Below, one piece after another: positions 1-7,451 of a DNA stretch of 9,065 nt (its first letter is position 1; each line of letters starts with the position of its first letter). The stretch lies in the NCBI GenBank assembly GCA_009827205.1, contig WUAK01000100.1, positions 1 to 9,065 on the forward strand. The letters are read 5' to 3'. The stretch comes from Phycisphaeraceae bacterium (GTDB taxonomy: Bacteria > Planctomycetota > Phycisphaerae > Phycisphaerales > UBA1924). The notes beneath the pieces are model-generated. The model made no database searches and had not been told where the DNA came from. It saw nothing but the letters and a program-made list of their open reading frames with translations. A program made the translations under genes and the position numbers.

Positions 1-851
1 CGATGTGGTCAGGCCTCGGATACTACCGCAGGGCGCGGAGCCTCTACGCCTGTGCGCAGGAAGCCATGACAAAGTTCGACAAGCTCCCCGAACGAGCCGA
101 CGAACTCGAAGAACTCAAAGGTATCGGCAGGTACACCGCGGGCGCGATCGCGTCGATCGTGCACAACGAGCCGGTCCCGATCGTTGACGGCAACGTCGAA
201 CGCGTGCTGCTCCGCATCGAGGGCAAAGAACTTAGGTCAGGCGAGCCCGCGACAAGGGAGTGGTGCTGGAGGCGCGCCGAGGAACTCGTCCAGTGCGCGC
301 ACAAGAGCAGAGCTCAAGCCGTATCACCCGCGGTCTTCAACGAAGCCCTCATGGAGCTTGGGGCACTTATCTGCACGCCTCGCTCGCCGAGCTGCCTCAC
401 ATGCCCGGTGCGCGACATATGCGAGGCGTTCGCCGCGTCGAAGCAGGACACGATTCCGCTCCCAAAGTCACGGAAAGCGAAGAAGCCGCTGCACAAGGCA
501 TGCCTGATCGTGACGAACGAAGAATCTCGCCTGCTGATTTCACAGCGCTCGAAGGGAGGCTTGTGGGGTGGGTTATGGCAGGTTCCGACCTTAGAAAGCG
601 ACTCGAAACTCCCCAAAGCGGGCGTCGCGGAGCATTTCGGTGTTGCAACAACAGCGATCATCCGCGAAGATAGCTTCATCCACGAAACGACCCACCGGTC
701 GGTATCTGTGGTTGTGTACCGTGCACGCGAAACCGTGCCGGGCCTTGTGGGTAGATGGGTCGGTGCGGATGAAACCGCGGCGCTCGCGACCGGTTCGCTT
801 CAGGACCGAGTGATGCGCCTCGGGTTTGGGAACACCAAAGGCCGCGAGTAG
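1..851 (+). CDS. mutY: A/G-specific adenine DNA glycosylase MutY, 5'-truncated by the window edge
   Basis: MutY removes adenine mispaired with 8-oxoguanine in base-excision repair. The reading frame is open to the left edge, so the ATG at position 3 is very probably internal: it opens the conserved W-x-GLGYY-x-RAR motif, which lies well inside family members. Numbering from that Met, the helix-hairpin-helix is LKGIGRYTAGAIAS (38-51) and the catalytic Asp is in VDGNVERV (Asp62). A [4Fe-4S] cluster is ligated by Cys124, Cys131, Cys134 and Cys140 with the family spacing C-x6-C-x2-C-x5-C. The C-terminal part (about 163-275) is the Nudix-like domain that reads 8-oxoG, with LLISQRSKGGLWGGLWQVP and an ETTHR segment. 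The adenine-recognition Glu near the N-terminus lies outside the window. The stop codon overlaps the ribosome binding site of the next gene. The paralogue Nth is ruled out by the Nudix-like C-terminus. Confidence 0.96.
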   Translation, partial: MWSGLGYYRRARSLYACAQEAMTKFDKLPERADELEELKGIGRYTAGAIASIVHNEPVPIVDGNVERVLLRIEGKELRSGEPATREWCWRRAEELVQCAHKSRAQAVSPAVFNEALMELGALICTPRSPSCLTCPVRDICEAFAASKQDTIPLPKSRKAKKPLHKACLIVTNEESRLLISQRSKGGLWGGLWQVPTLESDSKLPKAGVAEHFGVATTAIIREDSFIHETTHRSVSVVVYRARETVPGLVGRWVGADETAALATGSLQDRVMRLGFGNTKGRE

Positions 852-854
852 GAG
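850..854 (+). promoter_or_regulatory. Ribosome binding site of the pilin-like gene, overlapping the mutY stop
   Basis: AGGAG lies 5 nt before the ATG at 860, and its first two bases are the last two of the mutY TAG stop. This fixes the start of the pilin-like gene and suggests it is at least partly read from the mutY transcript, with possible translational coupling. Confidence 0.75.
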
Positions 855-859
855 ATCCG

Positions 860-1702
<843 letters not shown>

Positions 1703-1730
1703 CCACACCGGAACTGAGCGAAGACTTGGT
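1703..1730. other. Short convergent intergenic gap
   Basis: Only 28 bp separate the stop codons of the plus-strand pilin-like gene and the minus-strand lipoprotein gene. No convincing hairpin with a T-rich tail is seen here. The nearest inverted repeat is GCGGG/CCCGC at 1753-1766 inside the lipoprotein gene, with no T tract, so termination between the convergent units may be Rho-dependent. Confidence 0.5.
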
Positions 1731-2165
1731 TTAGTCGTCGTAAGGCGTGCTCGCGGGCGTGCCCGCCGGCATCGAGTACTCGATGTGCCTCATCAGCTCG
1801 AGGTTCTTTGACTGATCTGCCAACCCCACACGGACGCTGATCATGGTCGAGCCCGACCCAACGGCCTTGACGTTCGCCCTCACGTTCTGACTCTCATCGC
1901 CCCACGAGCCGGTGACCTCTCCCGACCCGGGCGTTCTCTCTTCGCTCAAGATCTCAATACCACGATCTTTGAACGCCTTCATGATGGCGTCGTAGGCGGT
2001 GTCCGTGTTGACCGCGAAGACGCGCCGCTCGCGCCCTTCTGTGTACGCGACACCCCCTGCGGCGCCCGCGGCACCGACAGCCACCACAGCGCAACCTGAG
2101 CTGAGCGCTGTCAACGCGGCTATGGAACTGGCGAGAACGAGCCTTGATGGGCGGACTGAACGCAT
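1731..2165 (-). CDS. Small lipoprotein, DUF3568-like
   Basis: A 144-aa product starts at the ATG at 2165, chosen because GGAGGT (2171-2176) lies 5 nt upstream. An in-frame ATG at 2186 has no such site and would add seven residues. The N-terminus is a signal peptide: basic MRSVRPSR, a hydrophobic stretch (about 9-22) and a lipobox-like LSSGC with Cys25 as the expected lipidated residue. A Gly/Ala/Val-rich stretch follows (AVVAVGAAGAAGGVAYTEG), then an alpha/beta domain containing TDTAYDAIMKAFKDRGIEI and a later ISVRVG strand. This arrangement (GCA-VVxVG, Gly/Ala stretch, Y-x-x-G, then a helix of the AxxAxxxLG type) is what I know of the DUF3568 family of uncharacterised lipoproteins. Function is unknown; membrane anchoring is predicted. 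It starts 23 nt after the acs stop, so it is probably co-transcribed with acs, but a role in acetate metabolism is not shown. Confidence 0.8.
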   Translation of the reverse strand: MRSVRPSRLVLASSIAALTALSSGCAVVAVGAAGAAGGVAYTEGRERRVFAVNTDTAYDAIMKAFKDRGIEILSEERTPGSGEVTGSWGDESQNVRANVKAVGSGSTMISVRVGLADQSKNLELMRHIEYSMPAGTPASTPYDD

Positions 2166-2170
2166 GACGC

Positions 2171-2176
2171 ACCTCC
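2171..2176 (-). promoter_or_regulatory. Ribosome binding site deciding the lipoprotein start
   Basis: On the minus strand this reads GGAGGT, 5 nt before the ATG at 2165. It lies downstream of the alternative ATG at 2186, so it argues for the shorter protein. It sits in the 23-nt gap after the acs stop codon. Confidence 0.8.
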
Positions 2177-2188
2177 GAACAAGCATCG

Positions 2189-4189
2189 TCAGGATTCGTC
2201 GCCGCCCTGCAGCTTTGCGACCACGGTGAAGTCCTCTAGCGTGGACGTGTCCTGGTTGACCTCGACCTCCCCCGCCGCGATCGAGCGGAGGAGCCTCCGC
2301 ATGATCTTGCCCGAGCGGGTCTTGGGCAGCGCGTCGGTGAACCGGATCATGTCGGGTTTGGCGATCGCGCCGATCTGATCGCTGATGTGCTCCCGGAGTT
2401 TCTTGCGGAGATCGTCGTTGGCCTCGTAGCCCGGCGCGAGAGTGCAGAACGCGGCAATGCCCGTGCCCTTGATCTCGTGGGGCATGCCCACGACGGCGGC
2501 CTCCACGACCGATTCGTGAGCAACCAACCCGCTCTCGACCTCCATCGTCCCGAGCCTGTGCCCGGAGACATTGATGACATCGTCGATGCGTCCCATGATC
2601 CAGAAGTAGCCATCCTTGTCGCGGCGCGCACCGTCACCAGCGGTGTACACGGGCTTGCTGTCGATCTTGATGGTCGACCAGTAGGTGTCGATGAAACGAT
2701 CACGGTCGCCGTACACACCCCGGAGCATCCCGGGCCAGGGCTTGCGAACCACGAGCAACCCACCCTCATTTGCGCCGACTTCGTTGCCGTCTGCATCGAC
2801 CACAGCCGCATCGATCCCGAAGAAGGGCAGCGTGCACGAGCCTGGTTTCGTGGATGTCGCGCCCGGCAACGGTGTGATCATGTGACCACCCGTCTCTGTC
2901 TGCCAGTACGTATCGACGATCGGGCACGCGCCGCCCCCGATGACGTTGTGGTACCACATCCAGGCCTCGGGGTTGATCGGTTCACCTACGGTCCCGAGCA
3001 CCTGGAGGCTCGAGAGGTCGTGTTTCTTGGGGTGCTCCTCTCCCCATTTCATGAACGCGCGGATCGCTGTGGGCGCGGTGTAGAACTGCGTCACCCTGTG
3101 ACGGGAGACGATGTCCCAGAACCGGTCCGCGTCGGGGAAGTTCGGCGCGCCCTCGTACATGAGCGTGGGCACACGGTTGGGCATGATCCCGTAGAGGATG
3201 TACGAGTGTCCTGTGATCCAGCCCACGTCTGCCGTGCACCAGAAAACCTGGTCGGCGTCAGGGACAAGGTTGAACACATACTTCGACGTGGTTGCGGTGT
3301 AGACCATGTAGCCGCCGATCGTGTGGTGAATCCCCTTGGGCTTGCCCGTCGAGCCTGAGGTGTAGAGCAGGAAGCTCATCTCCTCAGAATCCAGCGGCAC
3401 ACAATCGCAGTCTGCTTCCGCTTCCTGCATGACGTCGTGCCACCAGGTGTCGCGCCCATCGACCCAGTCGATCCCGTTCTTGCACCGCTGACGCACGATA
3501 ACCGACCTGACTTTGCCCTCACCAAGAATCTCGAGTGCCTGATCGACGTTGTCCTTGAGCGGCACGACCGATCCGCGGCGCCATGAGCCGTCGCAGGTCA
3601 CGATCACCTTGCTGTTCGCGTCTTCGACACGGTCAGCGATCGCCTGTGAGCTGAAGCCCCCGAAGATGACGCTGTGCGCTGCGCCGATGCGCGCGCAAGC
3701 GAGGACCGCGATCGCGAGCTCCGGGATCATGCCCATGTAGATGGTGACGACATCGCCCCTGCGGACACCCTTGTCGAGCAGCACGTTCGCGAATTTCGAG
3801 ATCTCAGTCTGCAGGTCGGCGTACGTGAGCCTCAGGATCTCTGGGCCTTCATCCCCGATTGGCTCGCTCTCCCAGATGATCCCGACCTGATCGCCGAACC
3901 CGTTTTCAACGTGCCTGTCGACGCAGTTGTAGCACAGATTGGTTGTACCGTTGACGAACCACTTCGCGTCGGGTGCTTCGTACGAAACAACCTGGCGCCA
4001 GTGGCTGAACCAGTGCATCTCTTCCGCGGCGTTACTCCAGAACGACTCCGGATCGTCGATCGACTTCTTATAGAGCGCCTTGTATTCGTCCAGCGAACCG
4101 ATGTGCCATGGAGCCCCGGCGCTCGCCGGGGGATCAAACAAACGGTCTTCGTGAAGGACTGACTCGATGTTCCCTTCGGACTGGCTCAC
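2189..4189 (-). CDS. acs: Acetyl-CoA synthetase (AMP-forming acetate-CoA ligase)
   Basis: Acs activates acetate with ATP to acetyl-AMP and then transfers acetyl to CoA in the cytoplasm. The 666-aa product matches the usual length of about 650 and aligns by eye with E. coli Acs over its whole length. Motifs: ATP/AMP P-loop YTSGSTGKPKG (276-286); acetate-pocket region DVGWITGHS (321-329) with Ile where the Salmonella enzyme has Val310; GTVGEPINPEAW (399-410); YWQTETGG (428-435) with the pocket Trp429; the domain-hinge region GRIDDVINVSGHRLGT (533-548); and PKTRSGKIMRR (622-632) with Lys628, the catalytic lysine that protein acetyltransferases modify in known Acs enzymes. The GTG at 4189 is chosen because AGGAG lies 8 nt upstream and the N-terminus then matches the family. 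The frame stays open 75 codons further upstream into gspE/pilB, but that translation is unlike Acs and crosses the intergenic terminator. Confidence 0.97.
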   Translation of the reverse strand: MSQSEGNIESVLHEDRLFDPPASAGAPWHIGSLDEYKALYKKSIDDPESFWSNAAEEMHWFSHWRQVVSYEAPDAKWFVNGTTNLCYNCVDRHVENGFGDQVGIIWESEPIGDEGPEILRLTYADLQTEISKFANVLLDKGVRRGDVVTIYMGMIPELAIAVLACARIGAAHSVIFGGFSSQAIADRVEDANSKVIVTCDGSWRRGSVVPLKDNVDQALEILGEGKVRSVIVRQRCKNGIDWVDGRDTWWHDVMQEAEADCDCVPLDSEEMSFLLYTSGSTGKPKGIHHTIGGYMVYTATTSKYVFNLVPDADQVFWCTADVGWITGHSYILYGIMPNRVPTLMYEGAPNFPDADRFWDIVSRHRVTQFYTAPTAIRAFMKWGEEHPKKHDLSSLQVLGTVGEPINPEAWMWYHNVIGGGACPIVDTYWQTETGGHMITPLPGATSTKPGSCTLPFFGIDAAVVDADGNEVGANEGGLLVVRKPWPGMLRGVYGDRDRFIDTYWSTIKIDSKPVYTAGDGARRDKDGYFWIMGRIDDVINVSGHRLGTMEVESGLVAHESVVEAAVVGMPHEIKGTGIAAFCTLAPGYEANDDLRKKLREHISDQIGAIAKPDMIRFTDALPKTRSGKIMRRLLRSIAAGEVEVNQDTSTLEDFTVVAKLQGGDES

Positions 4190-4197
4190 GGGGGCGG

Positions 4198-4202
4198 CTC
4201 CT
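4198..4202 (-). promoter_or_regulatory. Ribosome binding site deciding the acs GTG start
   Basis: On the minus strand this reads AGGAG (TAGGAG with the preceding base), 8 nt before the GTG at 4189. It supports GTG initiation over the longer open frame. Confidence 0.75.
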
Positions 4203-4204
4203 AC

Positions 4205-4232
4205 GCACCCATACCGGCCCACCCGGGGGTGC
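4205..4232 (-). promoter_or_regulatory. GC-rich inverted repeat in the acs leader
   Basis: GCACCC and GGGTGC (4227-4232 and 4205-4210) can pair as a 6-bp stem around a 16-nt loop, ending 2 nt before the AGGAG of acs. The distal arm could instead form a small CACC/GGTG hairpin with the adjacent GGTG. The position next to the ribosome binding site would allow an effect on translation, but in GC-rich DNA such repeats also arise by chance, and no known riboswitch fold is recognised. Confidence 0.3.
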
Positions 4233-4239
4233 AGCAAGC

Positions 4240-4245
4240 AGTATA
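4240..4245 (-). promoter_or_regulatory. Possible -10 box of an acs promoter
   Basis: TATACT on the minus strand resembles the TATAAT consensus and would place the transcription start roughly 45 nt before the acs GTG. No good TTGACA-like box is found 16-18 bp upstream, where the terminator stem lies instead. The call rests on one hexamer and its location. Confidence 0.35.
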
Positions 4246-4280
4246 AATGAAACACCGATCTCCGCATCGGAAGATCGGTG
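4243..4280 (-). terminator. Intrinsic terminator of the pilus operon, downstream of gspE/pilB
   Basis: A perfect 9-bp inverted repeat, CACCGATCT/AGATCGGTG (4253-4261 and 4272-4280), is extended in the minus-strand RNA by CCG-ATG-CGG, giving about 12 bp with one bulged base and a 3-nt loop. It is followed by TTTCATTTAT. It begins 28 nt after the ATPase stop codon. On the plus strand the hairpin is not followed by a T tract, so it acts in the minus direction. It separates the pilus operon from acs. Confidence 0.75.
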
Positions 4281-4308
4281 CAGGTGAACAACCTGTTGTT
4301 GGCTTTGT

Positions 4309-6717
4309 CTAGTGCTCTGCGGTCACACGCAGGACCTCGGCAACGGTCGTGATACCCTCGGCGACCTTGGCCATGCCGTCTTGACGCAGGCTTGCCATGC
4401 CGCGCTCCAGACACATCTGCCTGAACTCCGCGACATTCGGGTTCCGCGCGATGATGTCGCGCATCTGGTCATCGATTGTCAGCAGCTCGTAGATACCCAC
4501 TCGCCCCGAGTACCCGATCTGTCGGCACTTGTCGCACCCGACGGGCTGGTAGATCTGCTGGCCGATGATGCCCGAAAGCTCAAGGAACTCGACCTGCTCG
4601 GGCGGGGGGTCACGGAGCTCCTTGCAGTTCGTGCAAAGCTTCCGCACGAGCCGCTGAGCGAGCACGGCGTTGACCGCTGCACCAACAAGGAACGGCTCTA
4701 GACCGATATTCACCAGTCGCGTCAGCGAACTGGGCGCGTCGTTGGTGTGCAATGTAGAAAGCACCAGGTGACCAGTCAGCGCAGCCTGGATCGCGATGTG
4801 CGCTGTTTCGTGGTCACGGATCTCACCGACCATGATCACATCGGGGTCCTGACGCAAGAGCGCCCGCAGCACCTTCGAGAACGTCATCCCGATCTTCTCG
4901 TGCGTCTGTGTCTGAGTGATGCCGTCGAGGTGGTATTCGATCGGGTCTTCACACGTCGAGATGTTCAGCTTGTTTTTATCGAGCTGACGCAGAGATGAGT
5001 AGAGTGTTGTCGTCTTACCAGAACCTGTCGGGCCCGTGACGAGCACGATGCCGTGCGCCTGCTTGACCTGGTTGCGCCAGATCTCAAGCGTCGAGTCCTC
5101 GAACCCGAGATCCTCGAGCTTCACGTTGATCGACTTCGTATCGAGAATACGCATCACAATCTTCTCACCCACCGCGGCGGGGAGCGTCGAAACACGCAGG
5201 TCCAGCTTGCGGCCCTGCACCGTGCACCGGATACGCCCGTCCTGCGGTATGCGGCGCTCGGAGATGTCCAGGTTCGCCATGATCTTGATACGGCTCGTGA
5301 TCGCGGCGGCCATCGAGGCGGGCGGGTTCATGCTCTCGAAGAGCACGCCGTCCACACGGAGGCGCACCTTGAGCTTCTTCTCGCCGGGTTCGATGTGGAT
5401 ATCACTGGCGCCCTCGCGAACCGCGGACTGGATGATGTAGTTCACATAGCGGATGACGGGGCTCTCGCCCGCCTGCTGCTCGAGATCGACCGTCTGATCG
5501 GTGGCCTTCTCGACCTCGACGTCCATCTCGTCAACATCCTCGAGGATGTCGTTGAGATCGACTTCTTGATTGTGCTTGTCCTGGTCACCCGCGCCGGCGA
5601 TCTCGAGCGCTGCCTTGATGTCATGGGTGGTCGTCAGCACCATCTTGGGTGTTGAGCACCCGAGACGTTGTTTGACTTCGTCGAGTTCGAACGCCGCGTC
5701 CGGTCGAGTCGCAGCGATGACCACGCGAGAGCCTTCCATGCGCAATGGAAGCAGTTTGTGATCGGCGCAGTACTGCACACCGAGGCGCTGCAGGAGCTTG
5801 CCGTCGAACCCACCTTCGAACCCGGCATCGAGATCGACCCGCTCGAACGAGATCCCCTGATGCTCTGCAAGGCACGCCTGCACAACTCCCTCATCGACGC
5901 CTTGCTCGATCAGGATCTCGCTCAGTGATTTGCCCGGTGTCTGCGCGAGCACACCCTCAGCAGCAACGATCTGGTCCTTGCTCGCGGCGCCGCGTTCTGC
6001 GAGAACCTCACCGAACGACTTGTTCACATGACCGAGCGCCTTCTCGTCGGGCACGAAGAGGTCGCTCAGTCCGTTGGCGCTCGCGTATCCGGTTCCAACA
6101 CTCACGACACCATCGCCTTCTTTATCAGGCGCCGATGATGTCTCGGGATCCTCCGGGGTGATGTCAGTCATCCCGCTGACAGGCTGGTCTGTTTCAGATG
6201 CATCCTGCTGTCCGGGATCTGAGCCGGCTTCCTCGGTGTCCAGAGGCGTTAGACCCTGCGAACCACCCGATGAGATCGGGCGCGCGAGGTTCATCTCCTC
6301 GAACCCCTGCTTGCCGATCTTAAAGACCGGCGCCTGCATGTCGCTTTCGCTGTAATCCTGTTCGTGTGATTCCGCGGGATCGGCAGACTCGTCCTCCGGC
6401 GAAGACTCACCGGACTCATCTTCCCGCACATCCTCGGCTTCCTCGCGGAATGTCTCGGGCGTCAGGATCGGCTCATCGACTTGATCAACCGCTGACGCGT
6501 GATCAAACGAACCTGCATCCTCATCCACAGCAGACTCGGGCTGGATCGTTTGAAACCCCGCCTGATCCTGCTGCTGCTCTGGGCTCTCGTCCTGGGGCTG
6601 ATCCTCAGGTGTGTGTTCGGGCTGAGACGACGGCTGTTCACCGCCGCCCTTGCCTGATGAGCCCTGTTCGAGCCGGCTGATACGTGCCAGGATGTCGTCG
6701 ATGCTGCCGTTGGACAC
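4309..6717 (-). CDS. pilB: Type IV pilus / type II secretion assembly ATPase (GspE/PulE/PilB family)
   Basis: This 802-aa hexameric-type cytoplasmic ATPase would drive (pseudo)pilus extension. Residues 1-220 are an acidic, Gln/Glu/Asp/Ser-rich, probably disordered region. About 233-371 resembles the MshEN / T2SSE-N domain, with two GxxL-type helical repeats (FGEVLAERG; LSEILIEQG) and a strand-rich part. An acidic linker (386-415) leads to the N2 domain (VIRYVNYIIQSAVREGASDIHIEP). The motor domain has Walker A GPTGSGKT (562-569), the Asp box (STCEDPIEYH, about 587-596), Walker B DVIMVGEIRD (626-635) and the His box TGHLVLSTLHTNDA (648-661). A zinc-type tetracysteine follows: Cys695, Cys698, Cys728, Cys731. 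That feature is found in GspE and PilB but not in the retraction ATPase PilT. It is longer than typical relatives (about 500-570 aa) because of the N-terminal extension. The start is GTG with GAGGAG 6 nt upstream. PilN/PilO neighbours favour PilB over GspE; sequence alone does not decide. Confidence 0.93.
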   Translation of the reverse strand: MSNGSIDDILARISRLEQGSSGKGGGEQPSSQPEHTPEDQPQDESPEQQQDQAGFQTIQPESAVDEDAGSFDHASAVDQVDEPILTPETFREEAEDVREDESGESSPEDESADPAESHEQDYSESDMQAPVFKIGKQGFEEMNLARPISSGGSQGLTPLDTEEAGSDPGQQDASETDQPVSGMTDITPEDPETSSAPDKEGDGVVSVGTGYASANGLSDLFVPDEKALGHVNKSFGEVLAERGAASKDQIVAAEGVLAQTPGKSLSEILIEQGVDEGVVQACLAEHQGISFERVDLDAGFEGGFDGKLLQRLGVQYCADHKLLPLRMEGSRVVIAATRPDAAFELDEVKQRLGCSTPKMVLTTTHDIKAALEIAGAGDQDKHNQEVDLNDILEDVDEMDVEVEKATDQTVDLEQQAGESPVIRYVNYIIQSAVREGASDIHIEPGEKKLKVRLRVDGVLFESMNPPASMAAAITSRIKIMANLDISERRIPQDGRIRCTVQGRKLDLRVSTLPAAVGEKIVMRILDTKSINVKLEDLGFEDSTLEIWRNQVKQAHGIVLVTGPTGSGKTTTLYSSLRQLDKNKLNISTCEDPIEYHLDGITQTQTHEKIGMTFSKVLRALLRQDPDVIMVGEIRDHETAHIAIQAALTGHLVLSTLHTNDAPSSLTRLVNIGLEPFLVGAAVNAVLAQRLVRKLCTNCKELRDPPPEQVEFLELSGIIGQQIYQPVGCDKCRQIGYSGRVGIYELLTIDDQMRDIIARNPNVAEFRQMCLERGMASLRQDGMAKVAEGITTVAEVLRVTAEH

Positions 6718-6723
6718 TTGAAA

Positions 6724-6729
6724 CTCCTC
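6724..6729 (-). promoter_or_regulatory. Ribosome binding site deciding the GTG start of the ATPase
   Basis: On the minus strand this reads GAGGAG, 6 nt before the GTG at 6717. It lies in the 47-bp gap after the PilP-like gene, which contains no visible terminator, so the ATPase is probably in the same transcript. Confidence 0.75.
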
Positions 6730-6764
6730 GCACCCGCCGCGGTTGGCCCTTCAAAGAAGCAGGA

Positions 6765-7451
6765 TCAGTTCGAACCGAGTTCGAGCACGTACGTCTTGCC
6801 GTCGGCGCCGAGCGTGACGGACCGGTCGTCGATCGAGAGAAGCAGGAACTCCGACTCGACCACATCGCCGACGCGGTATGTCTTGCCGTCGATGCGCGCC
6901 AGTGACACGCGACCGCGGAGAACCGTGTTCAGCTTGAGTCCGTCGAAGGTGCGCTGAAGCTCACGGGCGCGGATCTCCTCAGGAGTCGGGCCCCTGGGCT
7001 CTTCACGGACCTCGGTCTCCGCAACCTCGGTCTCTTCCTCGTCGCTCGTGAGAATCGCCATCTCGAACGGGTTCTTGTTGAGGTCTTCAACCGGAACCTG
7101 ATTCGGGTTGTCAGTCAGGCTCAGGTCTCGCATCAGTTTCTGCTGCTTCACCTGATCCTGCGAGGCGGCGTTCTCGTCGACTTCGTACTCGATCTTCACC
7201 TCGTCTCCCGAGGCGAAGCCCACACCCAGACCCTGGTCACGCATAAACCAGAGCAGGCCCGCACTCACGGCGAGCACAAAGCCCACGATGATGTACTGCT
7301 TGCTCGGTTTGTTCGTATCGACAGCTGCCGCATCGAAGCCGTCCGTTGCCGAATCGACCTGGAGCTGCTTGAAGGTCTGCGAGAGCGACTGGGTCTGAGG
7401 TTCGTCGCCGAACTCAGAGAGCTGGTTGTTTTCGGTGTCGGTCGGGATCAT
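6765..7451 (-). CDS. PilP/GspB/GspC-like inner-membrane pilus assembly protein
   Basis: A 228-aa bitopic membrane protein. Residues 1-51 are polar and cytoplasmic (QLSEFGDEPQTQSLSQTFKQ region), a single membrane helix spans about 52-70 (QYIIVGFVLAVSAGLLWFM), and the rest is predicted periplasmic. A Pro/Glu-rich linker (about 136-160) leads to a small beta domain (about 172-226): LNTVLRGRVSLARIDGKTY, VGDVV, then LLLSIDDRSVTLGADGKTY. This pattern (strand, IdGk-x-Y-x-vGd, strand, V-x-L-x-x-dGk-x-Y) resembles the compact periplasmic domains of GspB, GspC and PilP, which link the inner-membrane platform to the secretin. Unlike classical PilP it has no lipobox and uses a membrane helix, closer to GspB/GspC. 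Its ATG overlaps the pilO stop (ATGA), with GAGGAG 8 nt upstream inside pilO. The position right after pilN-pilO supports the PilP role; the exact family is uncertain. Confidence 0.65.
   Translation of the reverse strand: MIPTDTENNQLSEFGDEPQTQSLSQTFKQLQVDSATDGFDAAAVDTNKPSKQYIIVGFVLAVSAGLLWFMRDQGLGVGFASGDEVKIEYEVDENAASQDQVKQQKLMRDLSLTDNPNQVPVEDLNKNPFEMAILTSDEEETEVAETEVREEPRGPTPEEIRARELQRTFDGLKLNTVLRGRVSLARIDGKTYRVGDVVESEFLLLSIDDRSVTLGADGKTYVLELGSN

Noticed and set aside
1753..1766. GCGGG/CCCGC hairpin as a bidirectional terminator for the convergent genes
   Set aside because: The stem is only 5 bp, lies inside coding sequence and has no T tract on either side.
2184..2186. ATG at 2186 as the start of the lipoprotein
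   Set aside because: It has no ribosome binding site, while the ATG at 2165 has GGAGGT at 5-nt spacing and gives a cleaner signal peptide.
2387..3358. A 323-codon plus-strand open frame opposite acs
   Set aside because: It is the antisense of a fully conserved acs gene; the translation is His/Val/Asp/Arg-rich with no recognisable domain. Long antisense frames are expected in GC-rich DNA.
5053..5655. A 200-codon plus-strand open frame opposite the ATPase gene
   Set aside because: It lies entirely opposite the conserved N2 and motor parts of the ATPase and has no domain signature or convincing ribosome binding site.
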